Below are positions 10,423 to 23,115 of a stretch of DNA of 58,631 nucleotides, piece after piece (the first letter of the stretch is position 1; every line of letters begins with the position of its first letter). Under the pieces are notes generated by a model that saw nothing but the letters and a program-made list of their open reading frames with translations, did not search any database and was not told the origin of the DNA. The position numbers and the translations under genes were made by a program. Source of the DNA: Mycoplasmataceae bacterium (GTDB lineage Bacteria > Bacillota_I > Bacilli_A > Mycoplasmatales > Mycoplasmoidaceae); contig JAIRKU010000004.1 in the NCBI GenBank assembly GCA_031259945.1, positions 1 through 58,631 of the forward strand, read 5' to 3'.

Positions 10423-12771
10423 GTGCGTAAAATTGGGTGGACGTATTTCTTATTTCTCATACAAAGTTTAGCAAAACGAAAAACTATTTGGATTTTTGGA
10501 GGGCTATACATTTTATTTACAATAGTATTACTAATTATTCTCCCAGCCATTATCAAAACTAGTCCATGATTGTTATGACACAATATTAGTGTTAATCCAC
10601 AAGCAATTTTACTTTATGTTGCTGCTATTTTTGGCGCATTAATTTCTGTTGCTATTTTTAAAAATTATCAGGATGATGGAACAGAATTAATATTATTATC
10701 CAAGCCCATTAGCAGAAGTAAAGCTACGTTAATTAAATTCGTTGTTTTCTTTTGTTTCAGTTTCTTTTTTGCTTTAATATCAATATTTATCGCTCCATTG
10801 ACTTTCCTGTTAAAAGATGTAACGGAGGCAGAAGTTGGTGGATTGGTGGTCTCCATGTTATTTTCCAATTTTATTGCTTTAGCAATTTTTGGAATGTTAG
10901 CTACTTTAATTTCGTTATTTGCAAATAAAATTTGAACTATTTTAGGCAATGTAATCGTTATTGTTTTATTAACAATATTGTCTACAGTGAATATGATTGT
11001 TGTCAAAACACCTGCCGGGATTACTGAAGATAATGGCTATCCCATTACTAGTGTACGTTATTTAGGCAACGACAATAAAGATCATTCTTTTGCTGCATTA
11101 ACACCAAAAATCGATTTAAATAATATAGATAAACCTATTAGTTTTTTAAATCTAGAAGAAGAAAAAAAACTTTGGGCTATCTACACAAATGAAAGTAACA
11201 GTCATGCTACTAATCTTTTTGATTTTGTAGGACAATTTAATTTTTTAAATAACATGGCAGGTCTCTCGGACTCTGCTAATAAAGATGCATCACAATTTTA
11301 TGGCAGTAATCGCTTTTATGATTACAATTTTGACAAACAAGTAATAAATCAATCTAACAATAATTTACCTTATTATTTTGTGCAAAATTCTGATCAATTT
11401 AGTTGTCTAAATTTTGATTTTTCATCAGAAGAGTCAATTGCCGATGGTCTATTAAAAGTTATTAACAAATATCTTGAACTAATAACTGGTCAAACAATTG
11501 TAATGTTAGGAGACATGCAAACTACTGCTTCTTCTTTTACTATGTCAACATTAAAATCTAATGAATTCAATGTTGCTTATGGGCATAAAGGTTATATTGG
11601 TAGTGGTAATGATTTAATAAGATATGGATATTCTGATCTTCAGGTCAATGAGTCACAAAAAAATGTTTTTGATAAAATTTTAACAGCAATTTGCGGTGAT
11701 GATACTGCTCGTACTAGTCCTACATTTAATTTTTATGATAATAGTGAAGCTAATAAAGATTTGTCAAGCATTGTAAATTACATAAATGATCCAGTAAATG
11801 CTACTGCGCCTATGATTGATGCATTTAGCAGTCTTTTTTCTCCCACCATAAACTTTGATAAAGATATTGACATTTCAAGCGTAAGCAGCTATCAATCAGT
11901 TTTGGATACAGATGATTTAAAACGATGCAAAAATACATCTAGTCAAACTGGTTCATTTAGTACTCTTTATAATTTTATTCATATGTGTATTATTGGTGCA
12001 AATAAAGGAATAACAGACTTAGATGGTAATAAAACATCAACTGGTGAATACAAAAATGTATTTTGGGATAGTGATCTATCATTAAAACAAGCCAATGAAC
12101 AATTAATGCAAACAATGGTAAAATTTAAATTGTATATTTTTCAAAAATATACTAAAGAAATAAATTCCGATTTATATAAAGCAGCAAATACCACTTCTTT
12201 AAATTTGGGAAAAAATTTAGATTTTAATTCATCTCCTGTTTTACCTTTGCAAATTAATAGCAATGGGCAGTATGATATGGACGCCCCCTTGCCAACGCCT
12301 TTTGAAAAGATTAAAATTCCCGTAGGTGTATGGATGTCCATATGTCCTACACTACAAGCTGATTTTAAGAAATATTCAACGGGCATTTGAGAACTGAACC
12401 AAAAGTACAATTGAGCTAATGGGACAGACCAAGATTCTTATTTTACTAATGCAAATATTTTGAAAATGAGAGCGCTTTTGGACTGAGCTATAAAAACATC
12501 AAACATAGGTTATAGTAACGCTAATCTCTCTGGGATGATTGAGGATACATCTGATAGTGAATTAGGACAAGCCCTTGAACGAGACCGTAATTATGATTTT
12601 AATCTCTCCACTAGTAATCTAAATTTTCCAATAACTTACGAATTACTAGGTGCAACTTATACGGTAACGTTAAAATATCAATCAAGTCAATTAGTATTAA
12701 TATGAGCAGCAATTGCTTTACTTCTAACATCTATGGCTTTTGTGATATATCTAAGAACGGATTTTAAATAA
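10423..12771 (+). CDS. ABC-2 type exporter permease 1, with large extracytoplasmic domain
   Basis: The 782-residue frame starts at GTG 10423. No in-frame ATG fits, and alignment with the paralogue at 13816 (both have an LxKRKxIW segment shortly after the start) places the start here. Hydrophobic helices occupy roughly residues 20-45, 60-85 and 95-190. A soluble Ser/Asn-rich domain runs from about 200 to 750, and a last helix precedes the terminal RTDFK. The shared signature DDGTELI-x2-SKPI lies at about residues 84-96. It would form the membrane part of an exporter with the ATPase and second permease downstream. The substrate is unknown. Confidence 0.85.
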
Positions 12772-12772
12772 T

Positions 12773-13816
12773 ATGAAACGAAAAGCAAAATTTTTAGGTA
12801 AAAAAATTAATAAACCTTTTTTCATTACAAGTAAATGAGATGAAAAAGACATGCAGGAATATTTAACGCTAAATAAGCGCCCTATTTTGTATGTTAAAAG
12901 TTTAACAAAACGTTATTTTGCTAAAAAGCTTCCTGCGATTCAACAAATATCTTTCAATGTTTTTCCTGGGGAATTTCACGCCTTTATAGGCGCTAATGGT
13001 GCTGGTAAAACTACCACAATTAAATGTTTAATTGGGGCATATATAAATTGAAATGGTACGATTTTAGTAAATGGTTTCAAAAATAGCATGGAATTTGCTA
13101 AACGTAAATTAGGTTACATTCCTGAAAATGCACGTTTTCCAGAAAAACTTTCATCTTTAAAATATTTACAATGGATGACAATGTTATCTGGTTTAACTCG
13201 TAAAAATGCAAAAAGCTTCGCAGTCTCTAAGCTAAAATCTTTAAAAATGTGAAGTCTGCGTCATAAATCACCAAATTCATTCTCCAGTGGACAAAAAAAG
13301 AAAATTCTTTTAGCGCAAGCATTGATTCATGATCCCGATGTAATCATTATGGATGAGCCAGTTGCTAATCTTGATCCAAAGGCACGAACCGAATTTTTTG
13401 ATTTGTTAATGGAGTTAAAGAAAAAAGGGAAGGCTATTTTTATTTCATCACACGTATTGGCGGAACTTGACCGTTATGCAGATTCTGCTACTATTTTAGA
13501 TGGTGGCAAAATCATTTATTCTGGTGACAAACACACACTAATTAAAAAGTTTGTAAGTTACCAATACGAAGTGGCTACTAATAACGATAAACTAGCCCAT
13601 AAATATTTTTTAAAAAAACATATTAAATATCGTAAAAGTAATGCACGTGATATTACCGTTGTTGATTTTCATAACGATGCAAATGCTTACGCTTGCCAGA
13701 AAGAATTAATTCGTAAAGGGATAGTTTTTGAACGCTTTCTTAAAATTGAACCAAGCTTAGATCAAGTTTACAATAAATTAATCGTAAAGGGATCGGTAGA
13801 TACCCAGGAAGAATAA
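12773..13816 (+). CDS. ABC transporter ATP-binding protein
   Basis: The 347-residue protein has Walker A GANGAGKTT at about 73-81, a Q-loop region and Walker B VIIMDEP with D194/E195. The signature is SFSSGQ (about residues 169-174) where LSGGQ is usual. The H-loop is SSHVL. The N-terminal about 40 residues precede the nucleotide-binding domain and are variable. It belongs to the CcmA/ABC-2 exporter class. It starts two bases after permease 1 and its stop overlaps the ATG of permease 2, so the three proteins are translationally coupled. Confidence 0.95.
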
Positions 13817-15744
13817 TGTCAAATTATTTTAATTATTTATTAGTTAACTCCTTAAAACGTAAGTCAATATGATTTTCAGTAGGATTATTTTGGTTATATC
13901 TTTTTTTAATTTTAATCTTTGTTCCTGCCTTGCTTAAATTAGCACCTACTTTTATTTGGAATAATAATTTAATTGACATTAAAGTATTGTCTATTTTAAT
14001 TTTGTCAGTAATTTGTTCTATTGTTGCTGTTGTAATTTTTCGTGAAGGACGAGATGATGGAACAGAACTTATCATTATGTCCAAACCAATTAAGCGTATT
14101 AAAATTATTTTGGTTAAATTTTTGTGTTTTTTATTAATCATTTTTACGGCAACTATTTCTGCAATGATTTTAGCGTTGGGTATGTTTTTCTTCGGTGAAT
14201 ACGATCCAATGAAAAACCCTAATGGTGTGGTTTATAAAGACGTTTTAAACATTGAGTTAGGGATTTTATTGGGTAATATTGTTGCTTGTTTATTTTTTGG
14301 TTCAATTGCAATTTTAGTAAGTGTTATTTCTGGCAAAATTCCTATTATGGTTACCACGATTGGCATTGCAATAGTTTTTAACTTGATTAATATGGTTTTA
14401 CCAGTTACTATTAAAACGCCTAATAAGTATATTAGTGATCAGTATTCTATTTCCATGGATAGCACTAGATACATAGATGTAAATGGTAATTTTCATGATG
14501 CGACTAATGCTGCCTATGTTAAATATTTTACGGATGATCATAATGATCCAAATGTTAATTTAAACACTTTATATTATGCTAATCAAGGCACAAAGAACAC
14601 ATTCAATAGTTTTGCTTCATATTTGGACATAGGTCAGCAAATGTCTGGATTGTACAACGCTTTTACTGAAACCAAAGACACTGAAGAACATAGTGCTTTT
14701 GGTTCTAAAATAAATCATCGCTATAACATAAATAATGAAACAGTTTTTATGAATAAGAATAAGGACTCTTGGCCAATTTGCTATTACAAGTTAAAAGAAG
14801 AAGAAGGATTATTGTCCACTTATTGAACGCTAGTCGGTTTTCCATTAAAATATTTAGATATTTATTCATTAACTGGGGCTCGAGTAGATACTATAGTTTA
14901 TAGTAAACCTTTATCAAGGGATATTTCTTCATTGACTTCTGCACATTTTTACGCTTTGAAAGATTTATTAGTTTTTAAAGATGATGCCGCTAAAACTCAA
15001 ATCATTGAATATATTCATAAATTAGAAAACCCAGCTAGTGCAGATTTTTATGGGTGTAATGTATGACAAACTACTGATCAAATACAATTTAGTTCAAAAA
15101 CCATATTAGAATACCGCAATCGATTTTTAGATGATTTGTTCACAAATCCTGATTCTGGTATTTACTATGAAAGTCCCGATTTTCCGTTCTATTATTCTGT
15201 AAAACAGAACGATTCATCTTATGATCAAGCGTTACAGATGAATTTTTTACTAATTTGATATTTAATTATGCAAGATTGTGCAAAAGGGGTTAGCATTGAA
15301 CTAAATAATGCTTTAGCTGCATACCAAAATAATACGTCAACTGGCTTACCACCTTTTAATCAATGAACGGATAAAGCGGAAAATCAAAAATCTATTTCTT
15401 ATCGTTTAAATAATTCCAACACTTTCAAATTAAGTTCATTCAGTGATAGCTCTGACACTTTGCGTAATTGGTTACTTGGATTTATTGCTAGTATCGGAGG
15501 TAATTTTCCTGCTTTTTCAACTAATCCATCTAGTAAATCAGGTGATGTTCCATATGCTAAAAATAATGAAGTACTGTGTACTTTATTTAATGAAATATAT
15601 TCTTCTGATTCGTTTAGTAGTTTGTATGAATATAGTCAAAGTTATTATTACGATAGCAAAAGCGTAACTATTTTTTGATCATTATTTGCAATTATTTTAT
15701 TATGTGGCGCAGCTATTGTTCATATTAGAACTGACATTGCATAA
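13816..15744 (+). CDS. ABC-2 type exporter permease 2, paralogue of permease 1
   Basis: The 642-residue frame from ATG 13816 has many TGA Trp codons. It shares with permease 1 the start region, the DDGTELI-x2-SKPI signature (about residues 78-90), the helices that follow, a large soluble domain (about 200-615) and a final helix ending HIRTDIA. The two permeases plausibly form a heterodimer around the ATPase dimer, with paired extracytoplasmic domains. The soluble domains are far less similar to each other than the membrane parts. The stop lies directly against the stop of the convergent gene at 15745. Confidence 0.85.
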
Positions 15745-16194
15745 TTAATGTGTGTAAACATGATCTGTTAACTTGATATTATGGTTTTTGATAACGTTTG
15801 GTGCAAAAATAATTATGTTTCTAGTTATTTTTAAAAAACTTGGTATGCTGTCAGGTGATAAATTTATAAAGGTTTGAATAACATTATGACGACAGTCAGT
15901 AGCAATGACATCAACTGATGAATTAAATAATAAAGTGTCAAAAGTCCTAGCGTGTTTTATAAGATAACAACAATTAATGTCTAAATTTGCATAACCACCA
16001 ATTTCTGATAAAAATGAATCAGATGGTTTTAATTTAACAACTCGAATTTTAGTCGGAATACCATTAATTGCTAGATTACGACGAAAAAGTTTGGTCTTGC
16101 GAGCAAGAGAATTAGCAATTAATTTATCTATATATTTACGTTCTTTTGTATTTCGATACACAAAATTATTATAAGGTGTTAAGTTATAATTCAT
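15745..16194 (-). CDS. DUF192-like protein, 149 aa
   Basis: The frame runs from ATG 16194-16192 to TAA 15747-15745. An upstream in-frame TTG at 16206 is a weaker start. The first 60 residues are basic. The second half has the pattern of the DUF192 family: a SVDVIATD strand segment, then INLSP, then a region ending with a hydrophobic strand and NIKLTDHV. I matched it only by this pattern, so the family call is tentative. DUF192 proteins are small beta-barrels of unclear function. It is divergent from, and nearly overlaps, the gene at 16198. Confidence 0.5.
   Translation of the reverse strand: MNYNLTPYNNFVYRNTKERKYIDKLIANSLARKTKLFRRNLAINGIPTKIRVVKLKPSDSFLSEIGGYANLDINCCYLIKHARTFDTLLFNSSVDVIATDCRHNVIQTFINLSPDSIPSFLKITRNIIIFAPNVIKNHNIKLTDHVYTH
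16185..16190 (+). promoter_or_regulatory. -10 box for the gene at 16198
   Basis: TATAAT ends 7 bases before the ATG at 16198 with no ribosome site, so transcription would start at the ATG itself. The box lies within the first codons of the divergent minus-strand gene. Confidence 0.5.
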
Positions 16195-16197
16195 GAT

Positions 16198-16863
16198 ATG
16201 CAACAAATTAAATTATTTGAACGTAATTCAAATGACTACGAATACGTTATTTACAAGTATAAAATGGTTAATCAATTACATTTTAAAAATTTAATTCATT
16301 TAAATCGAAAAAAAATAAAAGGTTTTTTTGTTCGAAATGAAACGCAACATTTTTTACGATATCGTTTTGAAATTTTAAGAAATTGGATACGCCAAAATGA
16401 AATTTATAGTCAAAATTACATAAATAGTTTAGATAAAATTATTCATAAATTGTATTTGACTAATGAGCTTTGTTCCTATGAAAAGGAATATTTAAATCAT
16501 TATCATGGCATAGTTTTTGCTAAAACTCGTAATTTGAAAAATTTAATTATTGATTTTCCGATAAATAAAAATGAAAAGGTTTACTACAAATACGAAAATG
16601 CAAGTCTATATAAATTTGTGAACAAAAAAATGATTTTGATACAAAACCAAGGTGAAATATTTATTACAACTCAAAAAATTTTACTAAGCCATCATATGAA
16701 TATTTATCCTATAGAATTCGAAAATATTAAAGATTATAAAATTTCACCGTATGGCTTAATGATTTTGATTAAAAATCAAACATATATTTTTAAAACTTAT
16801 GATGATTTTTTAACTTATGTGTCATTGGAACGAATTTTTAAATTACGAAAGATCATATTGTAA
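16198..16863 (+). CDS. hypothetical protein, 221 aa
   Basis: The frame runs from ATG 16198 to TAA 16861-16863, with uvrC starting three bases later, so the two are probably one operon. The protein is basic and rich in Tyr, Asn and Lys. The first 100 residues look helical (RYRFEILRNWIRQNEIY). The last 90 alternate in a beta-rich pattern (GEIFITTQKILLSHH, then KISPYGLMILIKNQTYIF) that recalls PH-like or GRAM-like folds. No signal peptide or membrane helix was seen. The family is not recognised. Confidence 0.75.
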   Translation: MQQIKLFERNSNDYEYVIYKYKMVNQLHFKNLIHLNRKKIKGFFVRNETQHFLRYRFEILRNWIRQNEIYSQNYINSLDKIIHKLYLTNELCSYEKEYLNHYHGIVFAKTRNLKNLIIDFPINKNEKVYYKYENASLYKFVNKKMILIQNQGEIFITTQKILLSHHMNIYPIEFENIKDYKISPYGLMILIKNQTYIFKTYDDFLTYVSLERIFKLRKIIL

Positions 16864-16866
16864 AAA

Positions 16867-18654
16867 ATGATTAATCAACAATTGCAATTTAAGTTAGAGC
16901 GTATTCCCAAAAAACCAGGTGTTTATTTGTGAAAAAATAAATATGGACAAATTATTTATGTTGGGAAAGCTAAAAATCTTTTTAATCGTACGCATCAATA
17001 TTTTACGCATTCACATAATGATAAGACATCACTTTTAGTACAAAATATTACAGATATTGATTTTATCGTTGTACAAAATGAAATTGAATCTCTTCTGTTA
17101 GAGGCTAATTTAATTCGTAAGTATCATCCTAAATACAATATTTTTTTAAAAGATGGTGCAGGGTATCCTTACATTTTATTAACAAACGAAATACATCCTA
17201 GATTGCTTTACACGCGCGATTACAAAAAAATAAAAGGTTGTTATTATGGGCCTTTTGCTACTGCTAAAAGTAACCGTTATGATACATACAACTTAATGTT
17301 AAAATTATTTCCTTTTCGAAAATGTAGCAGGATTCCCAAAACTAAATGTTTATATTATGATGTGGGTCAATGTTTAGGACCATGTATTAATAATATTGCT
17401 CCATCTAAATATGAACCATTCATTGAACAAATTGATAATTTCTTCAAAGGCAAGCCACAAAAGATTATTAATACTTTAACAAACGCTGAAAAAAAAGCAG
17501 TTAAAGAGCTTAATTTTGAAGAAGCTAAAAGAAATTTAGAATTAATCGAACAGATAAAAGTGGTTTCCAAAGAAATGTCGTTATCTCAGAATGTTAATTT
17601 ACAAGCTTCGCAAAATGAAGATATTGTCGGCTACTATATTCATAATAATGTTTTAGCAATCGTAATATTTTCTTATGTAAATGGTAAGTTATTAACTAAA
17701 CATCAGCAAATTATTGAAATTTTTGGTGAATTAGAAGAAACATTAAACGACTATTTGGTGCAATATTATTATGAATCATATAACCTACCTAAAAAATGTT
17801 ATGTCAATTTGCCTAAAAATATGCTTAAGCAATTAACTGATTTGAATAAATTTAATTTTATTAATCCTATTTCTGGTAAACATAAATCTATTTTACAAAC
17901 GGCTGTTATTAATGCCAAAAATTTTATGAATACAAATTATTTAATTTATAAACAACATCAAGCTCAAACTGATAAATCTTTTGAAGAATTAAAACAATTA
18001 CTCGGTTTTGATAACCTTGCCCTTATTAACGTCTTTGATATATCTAATATATATAGTGGCGATAAAGCCGGCGGTATGATTGCACTAGATGATGGTAAGT
18101 TTAATAAAAATTTGTATCGCAAATTTATCGTAAAAGAACAAGAACGTAATTCCGATTATGATTCGATGTATGAAGTAATTAAACGCCGATATACCAAAGT
18201 AATTAAAGACAATAATTCCTTTTTACCAAATCTAATTATAGTTGATGGTGGTTTAATTCAAGTGAATGCAGCAATTAAAGCACTTCAAGAATTAAATTTA
18301 CATAAGGTAATTCCTGTTATAGGTTTATTTAAAAATGACCGACATCGGACTGCGGGGATAGTTTTCCCTAATAAAAAACAGATTATTTTGGATCAATATT
18401 CAAACTTATATTTATATTTGTTTAATATCCAGGAAGAAGTACACCGTTACACTATAAACTTTTTCAGACAGAAATTTAAAGATTCAAGTTTCAGGTCAAT
18501 ATTGAATGAAATTCCTGGATTAGGTATCAAAACAATTAATAAGTTATTAAGTCATTATGACAATGTGGCTAATATTAAAATGGCAACTGTTAATGAATTA
18601 AAGCAATATGTGAGCGAAAAACTAGCTAAACTTATTAAAGCGAAATTAAATTAA
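16867..18654 (+). CDS. uvrC: excinuclease ABC subunit C
   Basis: The 595-residue protein has the GIY-YIG nuclease domain at the N-terminus (PGVYLW, then IIYVGKAKNL near residues 16-37). A UvrB-interaction helix follows near residue 210 (NFEEAKRNLELIEQI). The RNase H-like second nuclease (VFDISNIYSGD, LIIVDGG) and C-terminal helix-hairpin-helix (IPGLGIKTINKLLSHY) are present. It makes both incisions in nucleotide excision repair with UvrA and UvrB. All domains are present and the length is normal. Confidence 0.96.
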
Positions 18655-18656
18655 TA

Positions 18657-19130
18657 ATGAAAAAGCGAATATTGATTTTATCAGATAGTCATGGTGTTAA
18701 TGATTTAATGGTTAGAATTATTCAAAAAGAGACTGCCGACTTAGTTGTACATGCTGGTGATTATTCAACATCAATTAGTTGAATGAAGCAACATTTTCAT
18801 TACTTTATTGATGGTAACAACGATTATGATTGAAAAAACGTTGAAGTATTTTCGTTTGACGGATTTAAGTTTTTGTTAACTCACGGTTCAGAACAATGAT
18901 CATGAGATCAAAATAAATGAATGAAACGTTTAAGAGAGTTAGGTAAAGAAAATGAAGCCGATGTCGTTATTTTTGGTCATTCACACAAAGAGCTTATAGA
19001 TACTAGTGATAAACCTTTTTTATTAAACCCAGGTTCTATATCTTTACCGCGCAATCGCGAACTACAAAAAAGTTACGCAATTATTGAAATTGAAAATAGT
19101 CAACTACGATTTCAAATTAAACGAATCTAA
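18657..19130 (+). CDS. YfcE/MJ0936-type metallophosphodiesterase
   Basis: The 157-residue protein carries the calcineurin-like metal-binding motifs in order: LSDSHG near residue 8, HAGD, GNND, LTHG and GHSH. It then has a NPGSIS segment typical of the YfcE/YsnB group. Several Trp codons are TGA. Family members hydrolyse phosphodiesters with two metal ions; the cellular substrate is not known. It starts two bases after uvrC and is probably co-transcribed with it. Confidence 0.9.
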
Positions 19131-19159
19131 TCCATCGTGGACCATAATTTTTTAACTAA

Positions 19160-19165
19160 TATAAT
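19160..19165 (+). promoter_or_regulatory. -10 box for purL
   Basis: TATAAT lies in the 69-base gap before purL, with a weak TGGACC at 19138-19143 as a possible -35 element (16-base spacer). The AGAAAGGG ribosome site before the purL ATG at 19200 follows. purL thus seems to have its own promoter. Confidence 0.5.
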
Positions 19166-19199
19166 TAACACATTGTTTATCAAGAAAGGGTGCAAGTAA

Positions 19200-22100
19200 A
19201 TGAGCTCACAAAAGATGCGTGTTATATATGTAGAAAAAAAACAACCATTTACTATAGAGGCATCTCACCTTTTACACGAACTAAATAAAATCGTAGGTGT
19301 TAAAGAATTAAAACATGTGCGCATGTTAATTAAATACTTAATCACTGGAGTAGATGATAAAACGTTTAAAGCCTCATTAAACACGATTTTCAGCGAACCA
19401 CCTGTAGATCTTCTATATCTTGAAAAATTTCCAATCAGCCCACAAGAAATTGCTTTTGGGGTAATGTTATCACCAGGACAATTTGACCAACGAGCTGATT
19501 CTGCCGAACAATGTATTAAGTTACTGAGCCCCAATAGTAGACCACAAGTAAAAGTAGTGACAGTGTATGCATTAACTGGTAACATACCCACAAAGGCGTT
19601 GGATAGAATAAAACAATATTTAATTAATTCAATTGACTCGTTAGAAGTTAATGCTTATACACATAAATATCAAGAACACGTTAGCACACCAAGAGCGATA
19701 GAAGTTATTTACAACTTTAATATTTGGACTAAATCACAACTTACAACATTTCATAAAAAGAACAAGTTGGCGATGTCATTACAAGATTTAATTTTAATTC
19801 AAAATTATTTTAAAAAGGAAAATCGCTTACCAACAATTACTGAAATTAAAGTTATTGATACTTATTGATCGGATCATTGTCGTCACACTACTTTTGAAAC
19901 TAAAATAGATAGTATAGATATTAAGAGTAGTCGCTATACACATCCAATCAAAAAGGCGTATAGAGCATATTTAAAATCAAGAAAATACGTGTACGGACAC
20001 AATACTGCTAGGAAAATATCGTTAATGGACCTTGCTACTATTTTTGCTAAAGAATTATTCAAGCGCGGTAAATTAAAAGATGTAGATGTATCTGATGAAA
20101 ATAATGCATGCTCTATTAAAGTAGACGTAACTATTAATAACGCTATACATAAATATCTATTGATGTTTAAGAACGAAACACATAATCATCCTACAGAGAT
20201 AGAACCGTTTGGTGGTGCTTCTACATGTTTAGGTGGTGCAATTCGAGATCCGTTATCGGGTAGGACATATGTATATCAAGCTATGCGAGTTACGGGAAGC
20301 GCAGATCCAACTACTAGTATTACAAAAACCATTCCTAATAAATTACCGCAGCGCACAATCACTTTAGGCGCAACTAGAGGTTATAGCTCTTATGGTAATC
20401 AAATTGGTTTAGCGACAGGACAAGTAAATGAAGTATATCATCCAGGTTATGTAGCTAAACATATGGAAGTTGGTGCAGTAGTTGGAGCTGCCCCTATTAC
20501 TAATGTGGTTCGTAAAAAACCAATTAAAGGCGATGTTATTATCTTATTAGGCGGTCGTACAGGCAAAGACGGTATTGGGGGGGCGACAGGTTCTTCCAAA
20601 TCTCACAATAATAAATCGCTTCATGAAATGGGGGCAGAAGTTCAAAAAGGTAATCCTATTTGTGAACGCAAAATTCAAAGATTATTTATGCGTGCAGATG
20701 TTACTAGATTAATAAAAAAATGTAATGATTTCGGCGCCGGCGGAGCAAGTGTTGCCATTGGAGAACTATGCTCGGGGGTAGATATTAATTTAGATTTAAT
20801 TCCTAAAAAATATTTGGGTTTAAATGGCACTGAATTAGCCATTAGTGAAAGCCAAGAAAGAATGGCGGTGGTTGTAAGTAATAATGATGTCAATACTTTT
20901 ATTGATTTGGCTAATCAAGAAAATTTAGAGGCAACCGTTGTTGCTAAAGTAATGGACACTAATCGACTACGCATGTATTGGAATCAAACTAAGATAGTCG
21001 ATTTATCGCGGGACTTCTTAAACACTAATGGTGCGTTACAACATGCTAATATCAAGATATTACCCATTACAAAAAATAAATTGTCTAATGTAAGTGATAA
21101 ACAAAATATTAAAGTATCTTGAAATAAAATGCTTACTGATTTAAATGTATGTATCAAATTAGGGATGATTCAAAGATTTGATTCTACAATTGGTGCAAAT
21201 ACTGCGTTAATGCCATTGGGTGGTAAAAACCAATTAACTCCAGCTGAAGGCATGGCAGCATTAATACCATCTTTTAATAATAAAAAAAGTGAAACAGCTT
21301 CGCTCATGTCTTATGGTTTTAATCCTACTTTTAGTAATTGAAGCCCGTTTCATATGGCTTACTATAGCGTGATTGAATCAATCACTAAAATTGTTGCAAT
21401 GGGAGGCGAATGACGTAAAATTCATTTATCTTTTCAAGAATACTTTGAAAAATTGAAGCAAGATAGAGTTAGTTGAGGTAAGCCATTTGCTGCTTTACTT
21501 GGTGCTTATGCTGCACAAAAAGAAATGGGTTTGGGTGCAATCGGGGGTAAAGATTCTATGTCGGGTACATACGAAAAAATTAATGTACCACCAACTTTAA
21601 TTTCATTTGCAGTAACAACAGGATTAGCAAAAAACATAATTTCACCAGAGTTTAAAATGGTAAATTCTACAATTGCGCTTATATATCCAAAAGTTAATTT
21701 AGGTAAAACTATTGATTTTAAATGTTTGCAAAGAAATTATGATGTCGTACATCAAGGCATTGTTAATAAACAAATTGTTTCTGCTTATTCATTTAAACAT
21801 TTTGGTTTAAGTGAAGGATTGTCTAAAATGAGTATTGGTAACGATATCGGTGTTGAATTTTTTAATGTTAATAAAGATGAATTATTTGAACAAAATTATG
21901 GAACCATCATTGTAGAAATTCCTCACAATCATGATGTTACACAAGTGTTAAAAAATAGTAATTACAAAATAATTGGTAAAACAATTAATCAACCATATAT
22001 TGTTAGTAAACAATTAAGCTTTAAAATTAATATTAATGATGTTAAAGAAAAGATAACTTCTAAGCTATCTAATATATTTATTCATTCAACTCCTAAGGAT

Positions 22101-22973
22101 AACTCTAATATTGATTTACAACCATATCATTGTTCAAAACCGTGATTGTCTAAGAAGATAGTCAAAAAACCATTAGTTGTAATTCCGGTTTTTCCTGGGA
22201 CTAATTGTGAATATGATTCTCAATATGCTTTTGAACGAGTTGGTGCTATTGTTAAACAAGTTTTAATACGTAATAATAGCACTAAGTCATTGTTAGAATC
22301 TATTAATGAATTGGTAGAGGCAATTAAAACTGCTAACATACTAATGTTACCGGGTGGTTTTAGTGCAGCCGATGAACCAGACGGTAGTGCAAAATTTATT
22401 GTAAATGTTTTTAACAACCCAAGAGTTAAAAAAACAACTACTGAGTTATTAACCCATCGTGATGGTTTAATATTAGGTATTTGTAATGGTTTTCAAGCTC
22501 TTATTAAATTAGGTTTATTACCATATGGAAAAATACAACAACCTAGTAAGAACTCTCCAACATTAACGTTTAATAAAATATCACACCATATGTCGACAAT
22601 TGTAAGAACTAAAGTAATTTCTAATAATTCTCCATGGTTAGCTTCGCTTAAACCTAATGATATACATATGGTACCTATCAGCCATGGTGAAGGAAGATTT
22701 GTCGCGGATAAAAAACAAATTAAACAAATGGAACAAAACGGACAAATCATCACTCAGTATATTGATTGAAATGATAGCCCCACCATGAATATGCCATACA
22801 ATCCCAATGGATCAATGTATGCGATTGAGGCTATTGCAAGTCTGGATGGAAAAATTTTAGGTAAAATGGGTCATAGTGAACGTATTGGCGAAAATTTATA
22901 TCGTAATGTCTTAGGCGAACACGATCAAAAAATTTTCGAAAATGGTGTCAAATATTTTACCCATAAATTATAA
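19200..22973 (+). CDS. purL: phosphoribosylformylglycinamidine synthase, large fused type
   Basis: The 1257-residue frame contains several TGA Trp codons. It fuses a PurS-like N-terminal region, two PurM-like synthetase halves (DTYWSDHCRHTTF near 220, NETHNHPTEIEPFGGA, GAGGASVAIGELCSG) and a C-terminal glutamine amidotransferase. That amidotransferase has the nucleophile in GICNGFQ (about C1095) and the His/Glu pair in MGHSER (about H1225 and E1227). It converts FGAR, glutamine and ATP to FGAM. Motifs look intact. The sequence resembles the single-chain PurL of Clostridia and streptococci more than the split Bacillus type. No other pur gene is nearby. Confidence 0.93.
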
Positions 22974-23115
22974 AGAAATCAAAAATATTAGTAATTTGTG
23001 CCTACACACACTACAGTGATCATAATTTAACTTGTCTTCTTGTTCTAACCCAATTACTCAAATATTGTAGCATTCTTTAAAATCACTTTTCATACTTACA
23101 AATAACATCCAACTT

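Noticed and set aside
10668-11006. Long minus-strand open frame opposite the first exporter permease
   Set aside because: It is a shadow of the coding strand, where the plus frame has clear membrane helices and matches its paralogue.
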